A stretch of DNA of 64,000 bases from Pseudomonadota bacterium (GTDB lineage Bacteria > Pseudomonadota > Gammaproteobacteria > Burkholderiales > UBA11063), in assembly GCA_021298175.1 (NCBI GenBank), contig JAJTDW010000008.1, positions 1 to 64,000 of the forward strand. Direction: 5' to 3'. The translations under genes and the position numbers were made by a program. How positions within the stretch are numbered: the stretch's first letter is position 1; every line of letters begins with the position of its first letter. Under the pieces are notes generated by a model. That model saw only the letters and a list, made by a program, of their open reading frames with translations. It did not search any database and had not been told where the DNA came from. Below are positions 20,991 through 31,096 of the stretch, one piece after another.

Positions 20991-22295
20991 ATGGCAAAAG
21001 TCGGCTTATTTGCTGCAATTTTTTTAATTATGAACAATATGCTTGGTTCTGGTGTATTTATGCTTCCTGCAACTTTAGCTAGTGTTGGTGGAATATCCCT
21101 AATTGGTTGGTTAATTGCTATGATTGGAGTTATTGCTTTGGCTTTGGTTTTTTCTAAATTGGCAGAGTTAGTCCCAGGGGGTGCAGGGCCATATGATTAT
21201 GCTAGAAGTGCTTTTGGTAATTTTGTAGCTTATCAAACAAATTATGTATATTCCATTGCATCATGGATTGGCAATGTTAGCATGATTAGTGTGGTTTTGG
21301 GTTATTTATCAAATATTTATCCAATATTTGGCTTGCCTTTAAATTCAGCTGTTACTCAAATTGCTATTATCTGGATTTTTACTTTTTTAAATATTAAAGG
21401 GGCAAAAATTGTTAGTATTATTCAAGCTTGCTCTTTGAGTTTAGCATTAATTCCACTTATATTTTTAGCTACTTTTGGTTGGCATTGGTTTGATTATCAT
21501 GTATTTATTAGTGCTTGGAATGTGTCACATCAATCAGCAGCTAATGCGGTTAACTCTTCTTTTAATAATATTATGTGGGCATTTATTGGTGTAGAGTCTG
21601 CATGTGTATCAGCGGCATTAATAAAAAACCCAACTAGAAATATTCCTTTGGCTACCATTGGTGGAGTTATTATCGCAACTCTGTTATATATTGCTACTTG
21701 TACGGTAATTATGGGTATTGTACCTAATGCCAAACTAGTACAATCAAGTGCTCCATTTGCTGATGCGCTAGAGAATATATGGGGTCATAGTGCAGGGGTT
21801 ATTATTTCTGTATGTGCTATTATTAACTGCTTAGGCTCATTAGCTGGCTGGACTATGGTAATTGGGCAAACAGCTAAAGCCGCAGCGCATGATGGCTTGT
21901 TTCCTAAAGTGTTTGCTAAAACTAATAGTAAAGGAATCCCAGCTATTGGCTTAATAGTATTAGCTTTTATTATGAGTGTTATTGTAATTGCGACTGTTTC
22001 ACCAAGTGCAAATCAGCAGTTTAGTAAAATAATAACGATGTCGGTAATTTTATATTTAATTCCTTACATTTATTCTGGATTTGCGGTTATAATAATTGGT
22101 TATAAACGGCTACCAAGAGGCGCATATTTGCGTAATGTGTTCCTAGGTGTTGTGGCGTCTACATTTTGTATGTGGTCGATTTTAGGTTCTGATAAACCAA
22201 TAACCGTATGGGCGTTTTTAGTAATGATGTCGTGTACATTTTTTTATGCATTTAATAAGCACAAAGAACACAAAGAACACAAAGAAATAGAATAG
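20991..22295 (+). CDS. APC-family amino acid permease (AdiC/PotE-like antiporter)
   Basis: NNMLGSGVFMLPATLA, GAGPYDYARSAFG, about 12 hydrophobic segments. Confidence 0.9.
   Translation: MAKVGLFAAIFLIMNNMLGSGVFMLPATLASVGGISLIGWLIAMIGVIALALVFSKLAELVPGGAGPYDYARSAFGNFVAYQTNYVYSIASWIGNVSMISVVLGYLSNIYPIFGLPLNSAVTQIAIIWIFTFLNIKGAKIVSIIQACSLSLALIPLIFLATFGWHWFDYHVFISAWNVSHQSAANAVNSSFNNIMWAFIGVESACVSAALIKNPTRNIPLATIGGVIIATLLYIATCTVIMGIVPNAKLVQSSAPFADALENIWGHSAGVIISVCAIINCLGSLAGWTMVIGQTAKAAAHDGLFPKVFAKTNSKGIPAIGLIVLAFIMSVIVIATVSPSANQQFSKIITMSVILYLIPYIYSGFAVIIIGYKRLPRGAYLRNVFLGVVASTFCMWSILGSDKPITVWAFLVMMSCTFFYAFNKHKEHKEHKEIE
22260..22286 (+). repeat. three exact tandem copies of cacaaagaa encoding HKEHKEHKE at the permease C-terminus
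   Basis: Directly read 9-bp x 3 repeat. Confidence 0.9.
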
Positions 22296-22485
22296 TAGTT
22301 AGCTGCATAAACTATAATGTTGAAGCTTACAGCGATGAAGTTTTTAAAGCTTCTGGAGAAACTGGCTTAGACGGGTCAGTTTTTCCTATAAATTGTCTTT
22401 GGACAATTGATCAAATACTGGATAATGGGTTTTACCCAAATTAGTACATAATCATTAAATTTAAATAAAGGAACAAATAAAAATC

Positions 22486-22782
22486 ATGACAAATTTAACA
22501 GTTAAGCAAATACAACACTTAAAAGCATTAGCACACAATCTTGATCCAGTTGTAATGATTGGCGATAAAGGATTAACTGAAGCAGTAATTAAAGAAATTA
22601 ATATTAATCTGGATGCTCATGAGCTTATAAAAATCAAAGCATCTGGTGCAGATAGAGATACTAGAGATAATCTTATTGAAGAGATATGTAGCAAAACCAA
22701 TTCATATTTAGTGCAGCATATTGGTAAATTAATTATTGTTTATAAAGCAAATATAAAACCAAAAATTTTGTTTTCTAAATAA
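22486..22782 (+). CDS. yhbY: CRM-domain ribosome assembly RNA-binding protein YhbY
   Basis: LTVKQIQHLKALAHNLDPVVMIGDKGLTEAVIKEI...LDAHELIKIKA. Confidence 0.95.
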   Translation: MTNLTVKQIQHLKALAHNLDPVVMIGDKGLTEAVIKEININLDAHELIKIKASGADRDTRDNLIEEICSKTNSYLVQHIGKLIIVYKANIKPKILFSK

Positions 22783-22800
22783 ATTTATGTTATAAGTTAT

Positions 22801-23982
22801 ATGCGAATTAAAAATATTATGCGATATCAGACAACAAGATACTTAGCTCGTCTAAGCTTCTTGTCATTTATTATACTATTGGTTTTATTTGTATATCTTT
22901 CTTTATATAAAGCCCCCACAATATTTACTAAAAATTTAAATTTTGTAACCAGTCAAAAATTAGCATCTGATTCAAATATGATTAAACCATTTTTTGAATC
23001 ATCTTTTATTCCTCAGCCAAACTGTTTATTAGCAGCACATAGCGCTACGTTAGATTTATTACCTAATGGCTCATTAATTGCCTTATGGTTTGCAGGTAGC
23101 CATGAGGGTAAGCCAGATGTGCAAATCTGGCAATCTTATTTTGAAAGCGGAATCTGGAGCAAAGCTCATCCTATTGTTTCGCGTATAAGTTTGGCACAGG
23201 ATATGCTGATGTATATTAAAAAGGTTGGAAATCCAGTTATATACCGCGCAGTAGATAATACATTACATTTATTTGTTTTATCAGTTAGCATTGGTGGTTG
23301 GAGTGGTAGTAGCCTAAATCATTTAATTTCTTTAGATAATGGTGTTTCGTGGTCTAAAGCTAAAAAAATTGTGCTTAGTCCAATTTTTAATATTAGTACT
23401 TTAGTTAGAACCTCTGCTATTACCTTATCCAATGGTGGATTTTATTTACCAGTATATCATGAAGCCATTCGTTATTACCCAGAAATTTTATACTTTGATG
23501 CTAGCGGAAAGTTTATTAAACAACTCCGAATAAACAGCTATAATCGTATGATTCAGCCAGCTATAGCTATAGATTCACCAACTACAGCATTTGCATATTT
23601 TCGGAATCATATAAATAGTGATGTTACATTGTATACACAGGCTACACATGATACAGGTAAGACTTGGGGTAAGCTTGTGGCTACTAATTTATATAATAAA
23701 GATTCATCAATTGCTGTTGCAAGTTTAGGTGATGGTAGAATTTTAATGATAAGAAATATTGTCAACCGCAATAGGTTAGCTATTTCAATAACTCGTAATG
23801 GATATTATTGGAAAGATATTGTATATTTAGAAGATTCAGCGTTAGATGGGGAGTTTTCTTATCCTGTAATTAAAGTTCATAATGATATAGTCGATATTCT
23901 TTATACATGGCAACGTAAATATATTAAGCATGTACGATTCAATACTAGGTGGCTAAATACAAAAGAAAGTGAAGCTTTGTAA
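22801..23982 (+). CDS. membrane-anchored BNR/Asp-box sialidase-like protein
   Basis: N-terminal TM; Asp-box-like SLDNGVSW, THDTGKTW, TRNGYYW; GSLIALWFAGSHEG. Confidence 0.8.
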   Translation: MRIKNIMRYQTTRYLARLSFLSFIILLVLFVYLSLYKAPTIFTKNLNFVTSQKLASDSNMIKPFFESSFIPQPNCLLAAHSATLDLLPNGSLIALWFAGSHEGKPDVQIWQSYFESGIWSKAHPIVSRISLAQDMLMYIKKVGNPVIYRAVDNTLHLFVLSVSIGGWSGSSLNHLISLDNGVSWSKAKKIVLSPIFNISTLVRTSAITLSNGGFYLPVYHEAIRYYPEILYFDASGKFIKQLRINSYNRMIQPAIAIDSPTTAFAYFRNHINSDVTLYTQATHDTGKTWGKLVATNLYNKDSSIAVASLGDGRILMIRNIVNRNRLAISITRNGYYWKDIVYLEDSALDGEFSYPVIKVHNDIVDILYTWQRKYIKHVRFNTRWLNTKESEAL

Positions 23983-24548
23983 TGACATATTATATAGCAA
24001 TGGTAACTAATATATTGGTCTTATTATGCATTTTATTAAATATCCCGCGGATTAAAAAGCAATCCATACTAAATAAGATTATGTATATAATATTTGTAAT
24101 TGCCTTTAGTGTATTGGTTCCTATTCATATGGGGTATAATATATTATGGATGATGCGTGGAACCACTAGTGATTTAAGTATTACAACGTTCTTATTAGCA
24201 TTATTAATAGTTGTAAAAAACTTATTTAATTTAGACTTTAAAATATTTTCTAAAGCCTTTGCCATAATAGTTATATCTGTTGGTACAGTTTTATATTTAT
24301 CGGCTTTGGGGTTTACTTCCTTTTCTATTTATGATGTTGGATTTATTCCAAATATATATTTACTCTTAGGGTTTTTAGTTGTAGAGATAATATTGTGGAG
24401 ATGTAGTAAACTAAGTGCATGCTTATGGTTAGTTGCTTTCATTGCTTATTATTTTAGATTGCAAACTTCGATTAATTTATGGGATTATTTAATGGATCCA
24501 CTATTGTTTTTTGTATTACTGGTAGTTTTTTTAAAGAAGATCTTTTAG
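23982..24548 (+). CDS. polytopic membrane protein of unknown function paired with the sialidase-like gene
   Basis: ORF directly downstream (1-nt overlap), multiple hydrophobic segments. Confidence 0.75.
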   Translation: MTYYIAMVTNILVLLCILLNIPRIKKQSILNKIMYIIFVIAFSVLVPIHMGYNILWMMRGTTSDLSITTFLLALLIVVKNLFNLDFKIFSKAFAIIVISVGTVLYLSALGFTSFSIYDVGFIPNIYLLLGFLVVEIILWRCSKLSACLWLVAFIAYYFRLQTSINLWDYLMDPLLFFVLLVVFLKKIF

Positions 24549-24550
24549 TT

Positions 24551-25219
24551 ATGGAAAAATATATTATAGCTCCAAGTATTTTAGCTGCTGATTTTGCTAA
24601 CTTAGGTAATGAGGTTTTAAGTGTATTAAATGCTGGTGCAGACTGGATTCATTTTGATGTTATGGATAATCACTATGTACCAAACTTAACTGTTGGTCCT
24701 CTTGTATGCAAAGCTATCCGCCCATATGTTAAGAATGCTCTTATTGATGTACACTTAATGGTATCTCCTGTGGATGCGTTAATTACGCAATTTGCAGAAG
24801 CTGGAGCTGATATTATTGTATTTCATGTAGAGGCTAGTACGCATATAGATAGAAGTATCGAACTAATTAAAAGTTATGGTTTAAAGGTTGGTGTTGCTTT
24901 AAATCCTGCCACACCTATTTCTTATTTAGATTATATTTTACATAAAATAGATATGGTTTTATTAATGTCAGTGAATCCAGGATTTGGTGGACAATCTTTT
25001 ATTCCTGGAATATTAAATAAAATATCTCAAGTTCGTGGATTAATCAATAAAACTAATCCTAATATTATATTACAAGTAGATGGTGGGGTTAATATAGATA
25101 ACATTGCTAGTATAGCAAGCTCAGGCGCTAATGCTTTTGTTGCTGGAAGCGCTATTTTTAAAGCCCCAGATTATACAGCTGCAATAAAAAATATGCGTAA
25201 GCAATTATTTGTAGTATAA
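24551..25219 (+). CDS. rpe: ribulose-phosphate 3-epimerase
   Basis: [56 protein letters not shown]; start moved from ORF-track 24479 to ATG 24551. Confidence 0.96.
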   Translation: MEKYIIAPSILAADFANLGNEVLSVLNAGADWIHFDVMDNHYVPNLTVGPLVCKAIRPYVKNALIDVHLMVSPVDALITQFAEAGADIIVFHVEASTHIDRSIELIKSYGLKVGVALNPATPISYLDYILHKIDMVLLMSVNPGFGGQSFIPGILNKISQVRGLINKTNPNIILQVDGGVNIDNIASIASSGANAFVAGSAIFKAPDYTAAIKNMRKQLFVV

Positions 25220-25255
25220 TTATGCTATATAAATTTTTTAAGGTATACAATTCAT

Positions 25256-25579
25256 ATGAGTAACGTAATCTATGCAACGGATTCTTCTTTCGATTCTGAC
25301 ACTTTGAAATCAGATGTTCCTGTTTTAGTTGATTTCTGGGCGGAGTGGTGTGGTCCATGTAGAATGCTATCTCCAATTTTAGACGAGATTTCTTCAGAAT
25401 ACAATGGAAAATTAAAAGTGGTTAAAGTAAATGTTGATGAAAGCGTTGCAACTGCTGCTACATATGGTGTAAGAGGTATACCAACATTATTACTATTTAA
25501 AAATGGACAAGTTGTTGGCACAAAAGTTGGCAATTTACCTAAAGGTCAATTGACTGCCTTTATTGACAGTAATATATAA
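25256..25579 (+). CDS. trxA: thioredoxin
   Basis: [35 protein letters not shown]. Confidence 0.97.
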   Translation: MSNVIYATDSSFDSDTLKSDVPVLVDFWAEWCGPCRMLSPILDEISSEYNGKLKVVKVNVDESVATAATYGVRGIPTLLLFKNGQVVGTKVGNLPKGQLTAFIDSNI

Positions 25580-25710
25580 GCATAATTAGTATAAATTTTA
25601 AATCTACTTATGTTCTATCTTATTAAAACCTCGGTTTATCTTTATGTATAAGTATCAAATATTTTCTTAGAATTTCAAATTTATCAATTCGAAATCTCCG
25701 TTTATCCTTC

Positions 25711-25733
25711 TGGCGATGGTTATGCCATTGCCA
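25711..25733. promoter_or_regulatory. hairpin in the rho 5' leader / trxA-rho intergenic region
   Basis: tggcgatgg-ttatg-ccattgcca, 9-bp stem with one G-T pair, about 30 nt upstream of the rho ATG. Confidence 0.45.
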
Positions 25734-25764
25734 TAACTTATTAATATTTTTATTATGGATTTTT

Positions 25765-27036
25765 ATGCATTTATCAGAAATAAAAGATTTACATATAGCG
25801 CAATTGATCGAAATGGCAGCTAGTTTTAATATTGAGGGTGTTAGTAAATTACGTAAGCACGATATCCTTTTTGCCATTTTACGTAAAAAAGCTGAGGGCG
25901 GTGATACGATTTATGGTAGTGGTGTATTAGAAGTGTTACCGGATGGGTTTGGTTTTTTACGTTCCCCAGATACTTCTTACTTAGCTAGTCATGATGATAT
26001 ATATGTTAGCCCTAGCCAAATTAGAAGGTTTAGCTTGCAAACTGGTGATACAGTTGATGGTGAAATACGTATGCCAAAAGAAAGTGAAAAATATTTTGCT
26101 TTGGTAAAGGTTGATAAAGTAAACGGCAATGAGCCTGAGGCTAACAAACATAAAATTCTTTTTGAAAATCTAACCCCACTTTTTCCTAATATTCATTTAA
26201 AATTAGAGCGTGATATTAAAGGTGAAGACTCTTTAACTGGTCGAATAATCGATATTGTTGCTCCAATTGGTAAAGGCCAAAGGGCATTAATTGTGGCGCC
26301 GCCTAAAACTGGTAAAACAGTTATGCTTCAACAAATTGCTCATTCAATAACAGATAACCTACCGGATGCAGAATTAATTGTATTATTAATTGATGAGCGA
26401 CCTGAAGAGGTTACTGAGATGCAACGTTCAGTAAAAGGTGAGGTTGTGGCTTCAACTTTTGATGAACCAGCATCACGCCATGTGCAAGTAGCAGAAATGG
26501 TTATGGAAAAAGCTAAACGTTTAGTAGAGCATAAGCGTGATGTGGTGATTTTACTTGATTCTATAACGCGGTTAGCAAGAGCATATAATACTGTGTCTCC
26601 AGCATCAGGTAAAGTATTAACTGGTGGTGTTGATGCTAATGCACTACAAAGACCAAAAAGATTTTTTGGTGCAGCACGAAACATTGAAGAAGGTGGCTCA
26701 CTAACAATCATTGCAACAGCACTAATAGATACAGGCTCACGTATGGATGATGTTATTTATGAAGAGTTCAAAAGTACTGGTAATATGGAGTTGCATTTAG
26801 ATCGGGATATGTCACAAAGACGCATGTATCCAGCAATTGATATTTCACGTTCTAGTACCAGACGTGAGGAGTTATTGTTAGCTAAAGATCAATTACAAAA
26901 AGTTTGGATATTGCGTAAGCTTATGGCAACTATGTCATCACTGGAAGCAATTACTTTTTTAACTGAAAAAATCCGTGATACAAAAAACAACGCTGAATTT
27001 TTTGATGCCATGCGTAATGGTAGTAAAAACAGTTAA
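25765..27036 (+). CDS. rho: transcription termination factor Rho
   Basis: [68 protein letters not shown]. Confidence 0.98.
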   Translation: MHLSEIKDLHIAQLIEMAASFNIEGVSKLRKHDILFAILRKKAEGGDTIYGSGVLEVLPDGFGFLRSPDTSYLASHDDIYVSPSQIRRFSLQTGDTVDGEIRMPKESEKYFALVKVDKVNGNEPEANKHKILFENLTPLFPNIHLKLERDIKGEDSLTGRIIDIVAPIGKGQRALIVAPPKTGKTVMLQQIAHSITDNLPDAELIVLLIDERPEEVTEMQRSVKGEVVASTFDEPASRHVQVAEMVMEKAKRLVEHKRDVVILLDSITRLARAYNTVSPASGKVLTGGVDANALQRPKRFFGAARNIEEGGSLTIIATALIDTGSRMDDVIYEEFKSTGNMELHLDRDMSQRRMYPAIDISRSSTRREELLLAKDQLQKVWILRKLMATMSSLEAITFLTEKIRDTKNNAEFFDAMRNGSKNS

Positions 27037-27042
27037 ATAATA

Positions 27043-27690
27043 ATGCTAAAATCATTATTATCCTTATCATGTATTATTGTATTTAGTATATTCATTATAT
27101 ATTCTGCTAATATAGATTATATGCTATCTACATTATCTTATAATCAGTTGCTGCATTCATTTTATGGTGAAACACACTTATGGTGTAGGGTAGCATATAA
27201 TTTAATTCCTGTGATTGTTATAATGATTATATCGTTATCTATACTAGCATTGATTTTTAGTAAGAGCTTGCCATATAATCTTAAAACAACTAGAAAATTT
27301 ACAATTATATTATTAGTATCTCTTTTTCTAAGCTGTGGACTAATCACTAATATTATTTTAAAGGGTAATTGGGGACGTCCGAGGCCATATCAGGTTTTAA
27401 GGGATCATAAGAAGTTTAGACCAGTATATGCACCTAATTTTGGAGCAATAACAGATAATAGTTTTCCTTCTGGGCATGCAAGCATAGGTTTTTTTCTTGG
27501 AGTACCTTTTTTAATTTTAGGTAGACGTAGGCAAGGGTTAATAATTTCCATATTTTGTGGGTTTTTTATTGGGTTAGTTAGAATGTTACAGGGCGGTCAT
27601 TACTTTACAGATGTTATTTTTAGTGGTATTATAGTTTGGTCAGTTGCAGAGTTTGTTATTTACTTATTTAATAAATTCATAAGGAAATAG
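27043..27690 (+). CDS. PAP2-family membrane phosphatase
   Basis: KGNWGRPRPYQ, NSFPSGHASIGFFLG, MLQGGHYFTDVIFSG (PAP2 triad). Confidence 0.92.
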   Translation: MLKSLLSLSCIIVFSIFIIYSANIDYMLSTLSYNQLLHSFYGETHLWCRVAYNLIPVIVIMIISLSILALIFSKSLPYNLKTTRKFTIILLVSLFLSCGLITNIILKGNWGRPRPYQVLRDHKKFRPVYAPNFGAITDNSFPSGHASIGFFLGVPFLILGRRRQGLIISIFCGFFIGLVRMLQGGHYFTDVIFSGIIVWSVAEFVIYLFNKFIRK

Positions 27691-27695
27691 TAAAC

Positions 27696-29105
27696 ATGAA
27701 TAAAAAATGTTTATTTTTTTTCTTGGTTATTGTTTTAGTTAATGCAATATGTAATACAAAACTTCAATTACATTATGATGAAGCCTATTATTGGGTATAC
27801 GGGCAGAATTTATCATTATCATATTATGATCATCCTCCAATGATTGGGTATTTTATTCGATTATTTTCAATTTTGGGGAATTCTGAATTTGCAGTGCGAG
27901 CTACTAATTTATTTTTGACTACTATAACTGTTATAACAATTTATAAATTAGCTCAGCGAATGTTTGGGCAAAAAGTTGCAGATATCGCTATATTATTAGC
28001 TTTAGCTTCTCCACTAATTGAGGCTGTGTTTTTTATCACCACTCCGGATACTCCTTTGCTTACTTTTTGGGCATGTATATTTTATTGTTTTTATATTTGG
28101 GTATTTGAAAATAAAACTCAATATATATATTTTGCAGGCATTTTTGCAGGATGCGCATTACTATCTAAATATACTGCAATATTGGTTTTCCCTAGTCTAT
28201 TTTTATTCTTGATTTTCTCTAATAAATATCGTAGTTACTTATTAAAAAAAGAGTTATATCTTTCTTTTCTTTTATCTTGGATGGTTTTTCTGCCAGTGAT
28301 TTTCTGGAATTATCAGCATGATTGGATTTCATTTAGTTTTCAGATACATCATGGAATGGATCTTCAGAAACAATTAGAGTTTGCTAGTTTTTTTGATTAC
28401 TTAGGTGGTCAAGTTTTAATTGCTGGAGTTTTCATCTTTTTAGCTATATTGTTTTTTTCTATACGCTATTTTAAAATTAATATTCGAGATGATAAGCTTG
28501 CATTTTTATTGTGGCCGTTTATTTTTGTTCTTAGCTTTTTTGGATTTAGGTCTTTTTTTCAACATATGGAAGCTAATTGGCCCGCTCCTGCATATGTTAC
28601 AGCAATTGTTTTACTTGCTTATTGGTTAAATGCAACTAATAATCGTTGGGTTTATAAAGCTTCGGTTGGGTTTATTATTATTGTGCTTGTTGTGTTAAAG
28701 TTTCCTTTTGTGTTTATTCCTAAAGCATTACATAATAAGCCACAAATCCAAGTTGTTAATACGTTTTTTGGTACTAAAGAGCTTCTTTTGCAAGCACGGC
28801 CTTACATAAAAAAAGAAGATGTAGTGTTAGCCTGTGATTATGGCACAGCATCTTCTGCATGGTTCTATCTAGATTTATCAAGAGCATACGTATTAAATGA
28901 TTTTAAGTTTTCCCATATGTATCAATATTGGAATGGTAATTTACCTAGTCCCATAAAAACTGCAATTTATTTGTGTAATAATGAAGATTTACTTGCAATG
29001 GATTCACTAAGAACGCATTTTCATAATGTTCAGTTATTAAATATAGCTAAGTATGATAATATTGTAGGTAGTCGTGTAATGTACGTATACAAAGCCACTA
29101 ATTAA
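27696..29105 (+). CDS. GT39/ArnT-like membrane glycosyltransferase
   Basis: LHYDEAYYWVYGQNLSLSYYDHPPMIGYFIRLF, TTPDTPLLTFW, multiple TM segments. Confidence 0.9.
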   Translation: MNKKCLFFFLVIVLVNAICNTKLQLHYDEAYYWVYGQNLSLSYYDHPPMIGYFIRLFSILGNSEFAVRATNLFLTTITVITIYKLAQRMFGQKVADIAILLALASPLIEAVFFITTPDTPLLTFWACIFYCFYIWVFENKTQYIYFAGIFAGCALLSKYTAILVFPSLFLFLIFSNKYRSYLLKKELYLSFLLSWMVFLPVIFWNYQHDWISFSFQIHHGMDLQKQLEFASFFDYLGGQVLIAGVFIFLAILFFSIRYFKINIRDDKLAFLLWPFIFVLSFFGFRSFFQHMEANWPAPAYVTAIVLLAYWLNATNNRWVYKASVGFIIIVLVVLKFPFVFIPKALHNKPQIQVVNTFFGTKELLLQARPYIKKEDVVLACDYGTASSAWFYLDLSRAYVLNDFKFSHMYQYWNGNLPSPIKTAIYLCNNEDLLAMDSLRTHFHNVQLLNIAKYDNIVGSRVMYVYKATN

Positions 29106-29169
29106 ACTACTTAGAGATAATTAGTTATGAATCCAAATACTTTGAGTATATACTTCTAAAGGATAAATT

Positions 29170-29913
29170 ATGATAAAAAAAGTATTAATATTAGGCTTCT
29201 TTTTGTGGTTAAACACCTTAAATGTTTTTGCCGTAACCTCAACCACCAAGCAAGCTATTACAAATAACTTAGCTAAATCATTACCAGCAATTAAAATAGA
29301 TAATATAAAAGATACACCAGTTAGTAGTATATATGAGATTACATCTGCGCACAAAATTTTTTATGTTGATGGTAGTGGGCATTATGCTTTTATTGGTAAT
29401 ATGATTAATTTAGATACAAAAGATAATTTGACTCAAATAGCAATGGAGAATGTAAGTGTTATTGATTGGGGTAGTTTGCCATTAAAGATTGCCATCAGGC
29501 ATATTATTGGTAATGGCAAGTCTAAGATTGCTGTTTTTACTGATCCAGATTGTCCTTTTTGTCAGAGGCTAGAACAAGAAACAATTCCTAATTTAAAAGA
29601 TGTTACGATATATTATTATTTATATCCGTTGTCGATACACGAATCGGCAAAATCAGATGCACAAAAAATATTATGCGCAGAAAACCCAGAAAAGGTTTAT
29701 TTAGATTGGATGGTTGATAATAAGAAACTACCAGATAAAATAAAATGTAATAATGCAGATACATTATTAACGATTCAACAACTAGCCGATAAGTTTGGAA
29801 TTAGTGAAACACCAACGATAATCCTACCAAATGGTAAAATAATAACTGGGTTAGTACCGGCTGATTATTTAAACCAATTAATAACTAATTCTAAAATAAT
29901 TGAAAGTAAATAA
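29170..29913 (+). CDS. dsbC: DsbC-like periplasmic disulfide isomerase
   Basis: Signal peptide; FTDPDCPFCQRLEQ active site; FGISETPTIILPNG cis-Pro. Confidence 0.92.
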   Translation: MIKKVLILGFFLWLNTLNVFAVTSTTKQAITNNLAKSLPAIKIDNIKDTPVSSIYEITSAHKIFYVDGSGHYAFIGNMINLDTKDNLTQIAMENVSVIDWGSLPLKIAIRHIIGNGKSKIAVFTDPDCPFCQRLEQETIPNLKDVTIYYYLYPLSIHESAKSDAQKILCAENPEKVYLDWMVDNKKLPDKIKCNNADTLLTIQQLADKFGISETPTIILPNGKIITGLVPADYLNQLITNSKIIESK

Positions 29914-29940
29914 TAAAATGTGTAATATTAGAGCTTTAAT

Positions 29941-30966
29941 ATGAAAGAGTGTACAATATTAGTTACTGGTGGTGCAGGTTATATTGGTTCACATACTGTT
30001 ATAGAGCTACTTAACAATAATTGTCAAGTTATTATTGTTGATGATCTATCCAATTCAAATAAAAAAGTATTAGATCGAATCGAAAAAATTACTGGAGTTC
30101 ATCCTATATTTTACCCCATTAGTATATGTGATAAAGATGCTTTAAGTTTAATTTTTACAACACATAAAATTAATGCAGTTATTCATTTTGCTGCGTTTAA
30201 AGCAGTTGGTGAGTCAGTACAAAAGCCTTTGGATTATTATAAAAATAATGTGTCTGGGTGTTTGTTATTATTGCAAATAATGCAAGAGTACTCAGTTAAA
30301 ACAATTGTTTTTAGTTCTTCAGCTACGGTTTATGGACAGCCAAAGGAAGTCCCTGTTAAAGAAAATAGTAAAATATCTCCACAAAGCCCGTATGGGTTTA
30401 CAAAAATGATGATTGAACAAATATTAACCGATATTTATCATGCTGATAAATCATGGAATATAGCTATTTTACGTTATTTTAATCCAGTTGGCGCTCACCG
30501 TTCGGGTCTTATTGGAGAGAACCCTAACGGAATTCCAAATAACTTAATGCCATATATTGCTCAGGTTGCTACTGGTAAATTAGACTACTTGCAAATATTT
30601 GGTAATGATTATATTACAAAGGATGGTACGGGAGTTAGAGATTATATCCATGTGGTAGATCTTGCTATAGGACATATTAAAGCATTAAAATATTTTGATT
30701 TTAAGAGTAAAGTTGGTCAAATGATCACTTTAAACCTTGGTACAGGGATTGGTTGTTCGGTACTTGATGTGGTTAAAACATTTGAAAAAGCTTCAGGTAA
30801 AAGTATTCCATATAAAATTTTACCACGGCGTAGTGGAGATGTAGCAGAATATTATGCTGATGCTACGCTTGCTAAACAGGTATTAGGCTTCCAGACCAGG
30901 TTTAATCTTGATGATATGTGTTGTGATACTTGGCGGTGGCAAATTAATAACCCGGAAGGTTATTAA
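29941..30966 (+). CDS. galE: UDP-glucose 4-epimerase
   Basis: VTGGAGYIGSHTVIELL, SSSATVYGQP, SPYGFTKMMIEQIL, YFNPVGAHRSGLIGENPNGIPNNLMPYIAQVA. Confidence 0.97.
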   Translation: MKECTILVTGGAGYIGSHTVIELLNNNCQVIIVDDLSNSNKKVLDRIEKITGVHPIFYPISICDKDALSLIFTTHKINAVIHFAAFKAVGESVQKPLDYYKNNVSGCLLLLQIMQEYSVKTIVFSSSATVYGQPKEVPVKENSKISPQSPYGFTKMMIEQILTDIYHADKSWNIAILRYFNPVGAHRSGLIGENPNGIPNNLMPYIAQVATGKLDYLQIFGNDYITKDGTGVRDYIHVVDLAIGHIKALKYFDFKSKVGQMITLNLGTGIGCSVLDVVKTFEKASGKSIPYKILPRRSGDVAEYYADATLAKQVLGFQTRFNLDDMCCDTWRWQINNPEGY

Positions 30967-31030
30967 ACCCATCATCTAGAAGAGTAAGGACAAAATTCAT
31001 TGTGTTTACCTAACAACTCATTTACATCAA

Positions 31031-31064
31031 CCTACAACTCTTCCCATGAGTTATAGGTTTTTTT
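31031..31064 (+). terminator. Rho-independent terminator downstream of galE
   Basis: cctacaactc-ttcccat-gagttatagg (one mismatch) followed by 7 T. Confidence 0.8.
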
Positions 31065-31096
31065 ACGATAAAACTGATTGTCAAATTAAATTTAAC

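Noticed and set aside
26340-26711. 123-aa antisense ORF in rho
   Set aside because: Shadow ORF opposite conserved rho coding sequence
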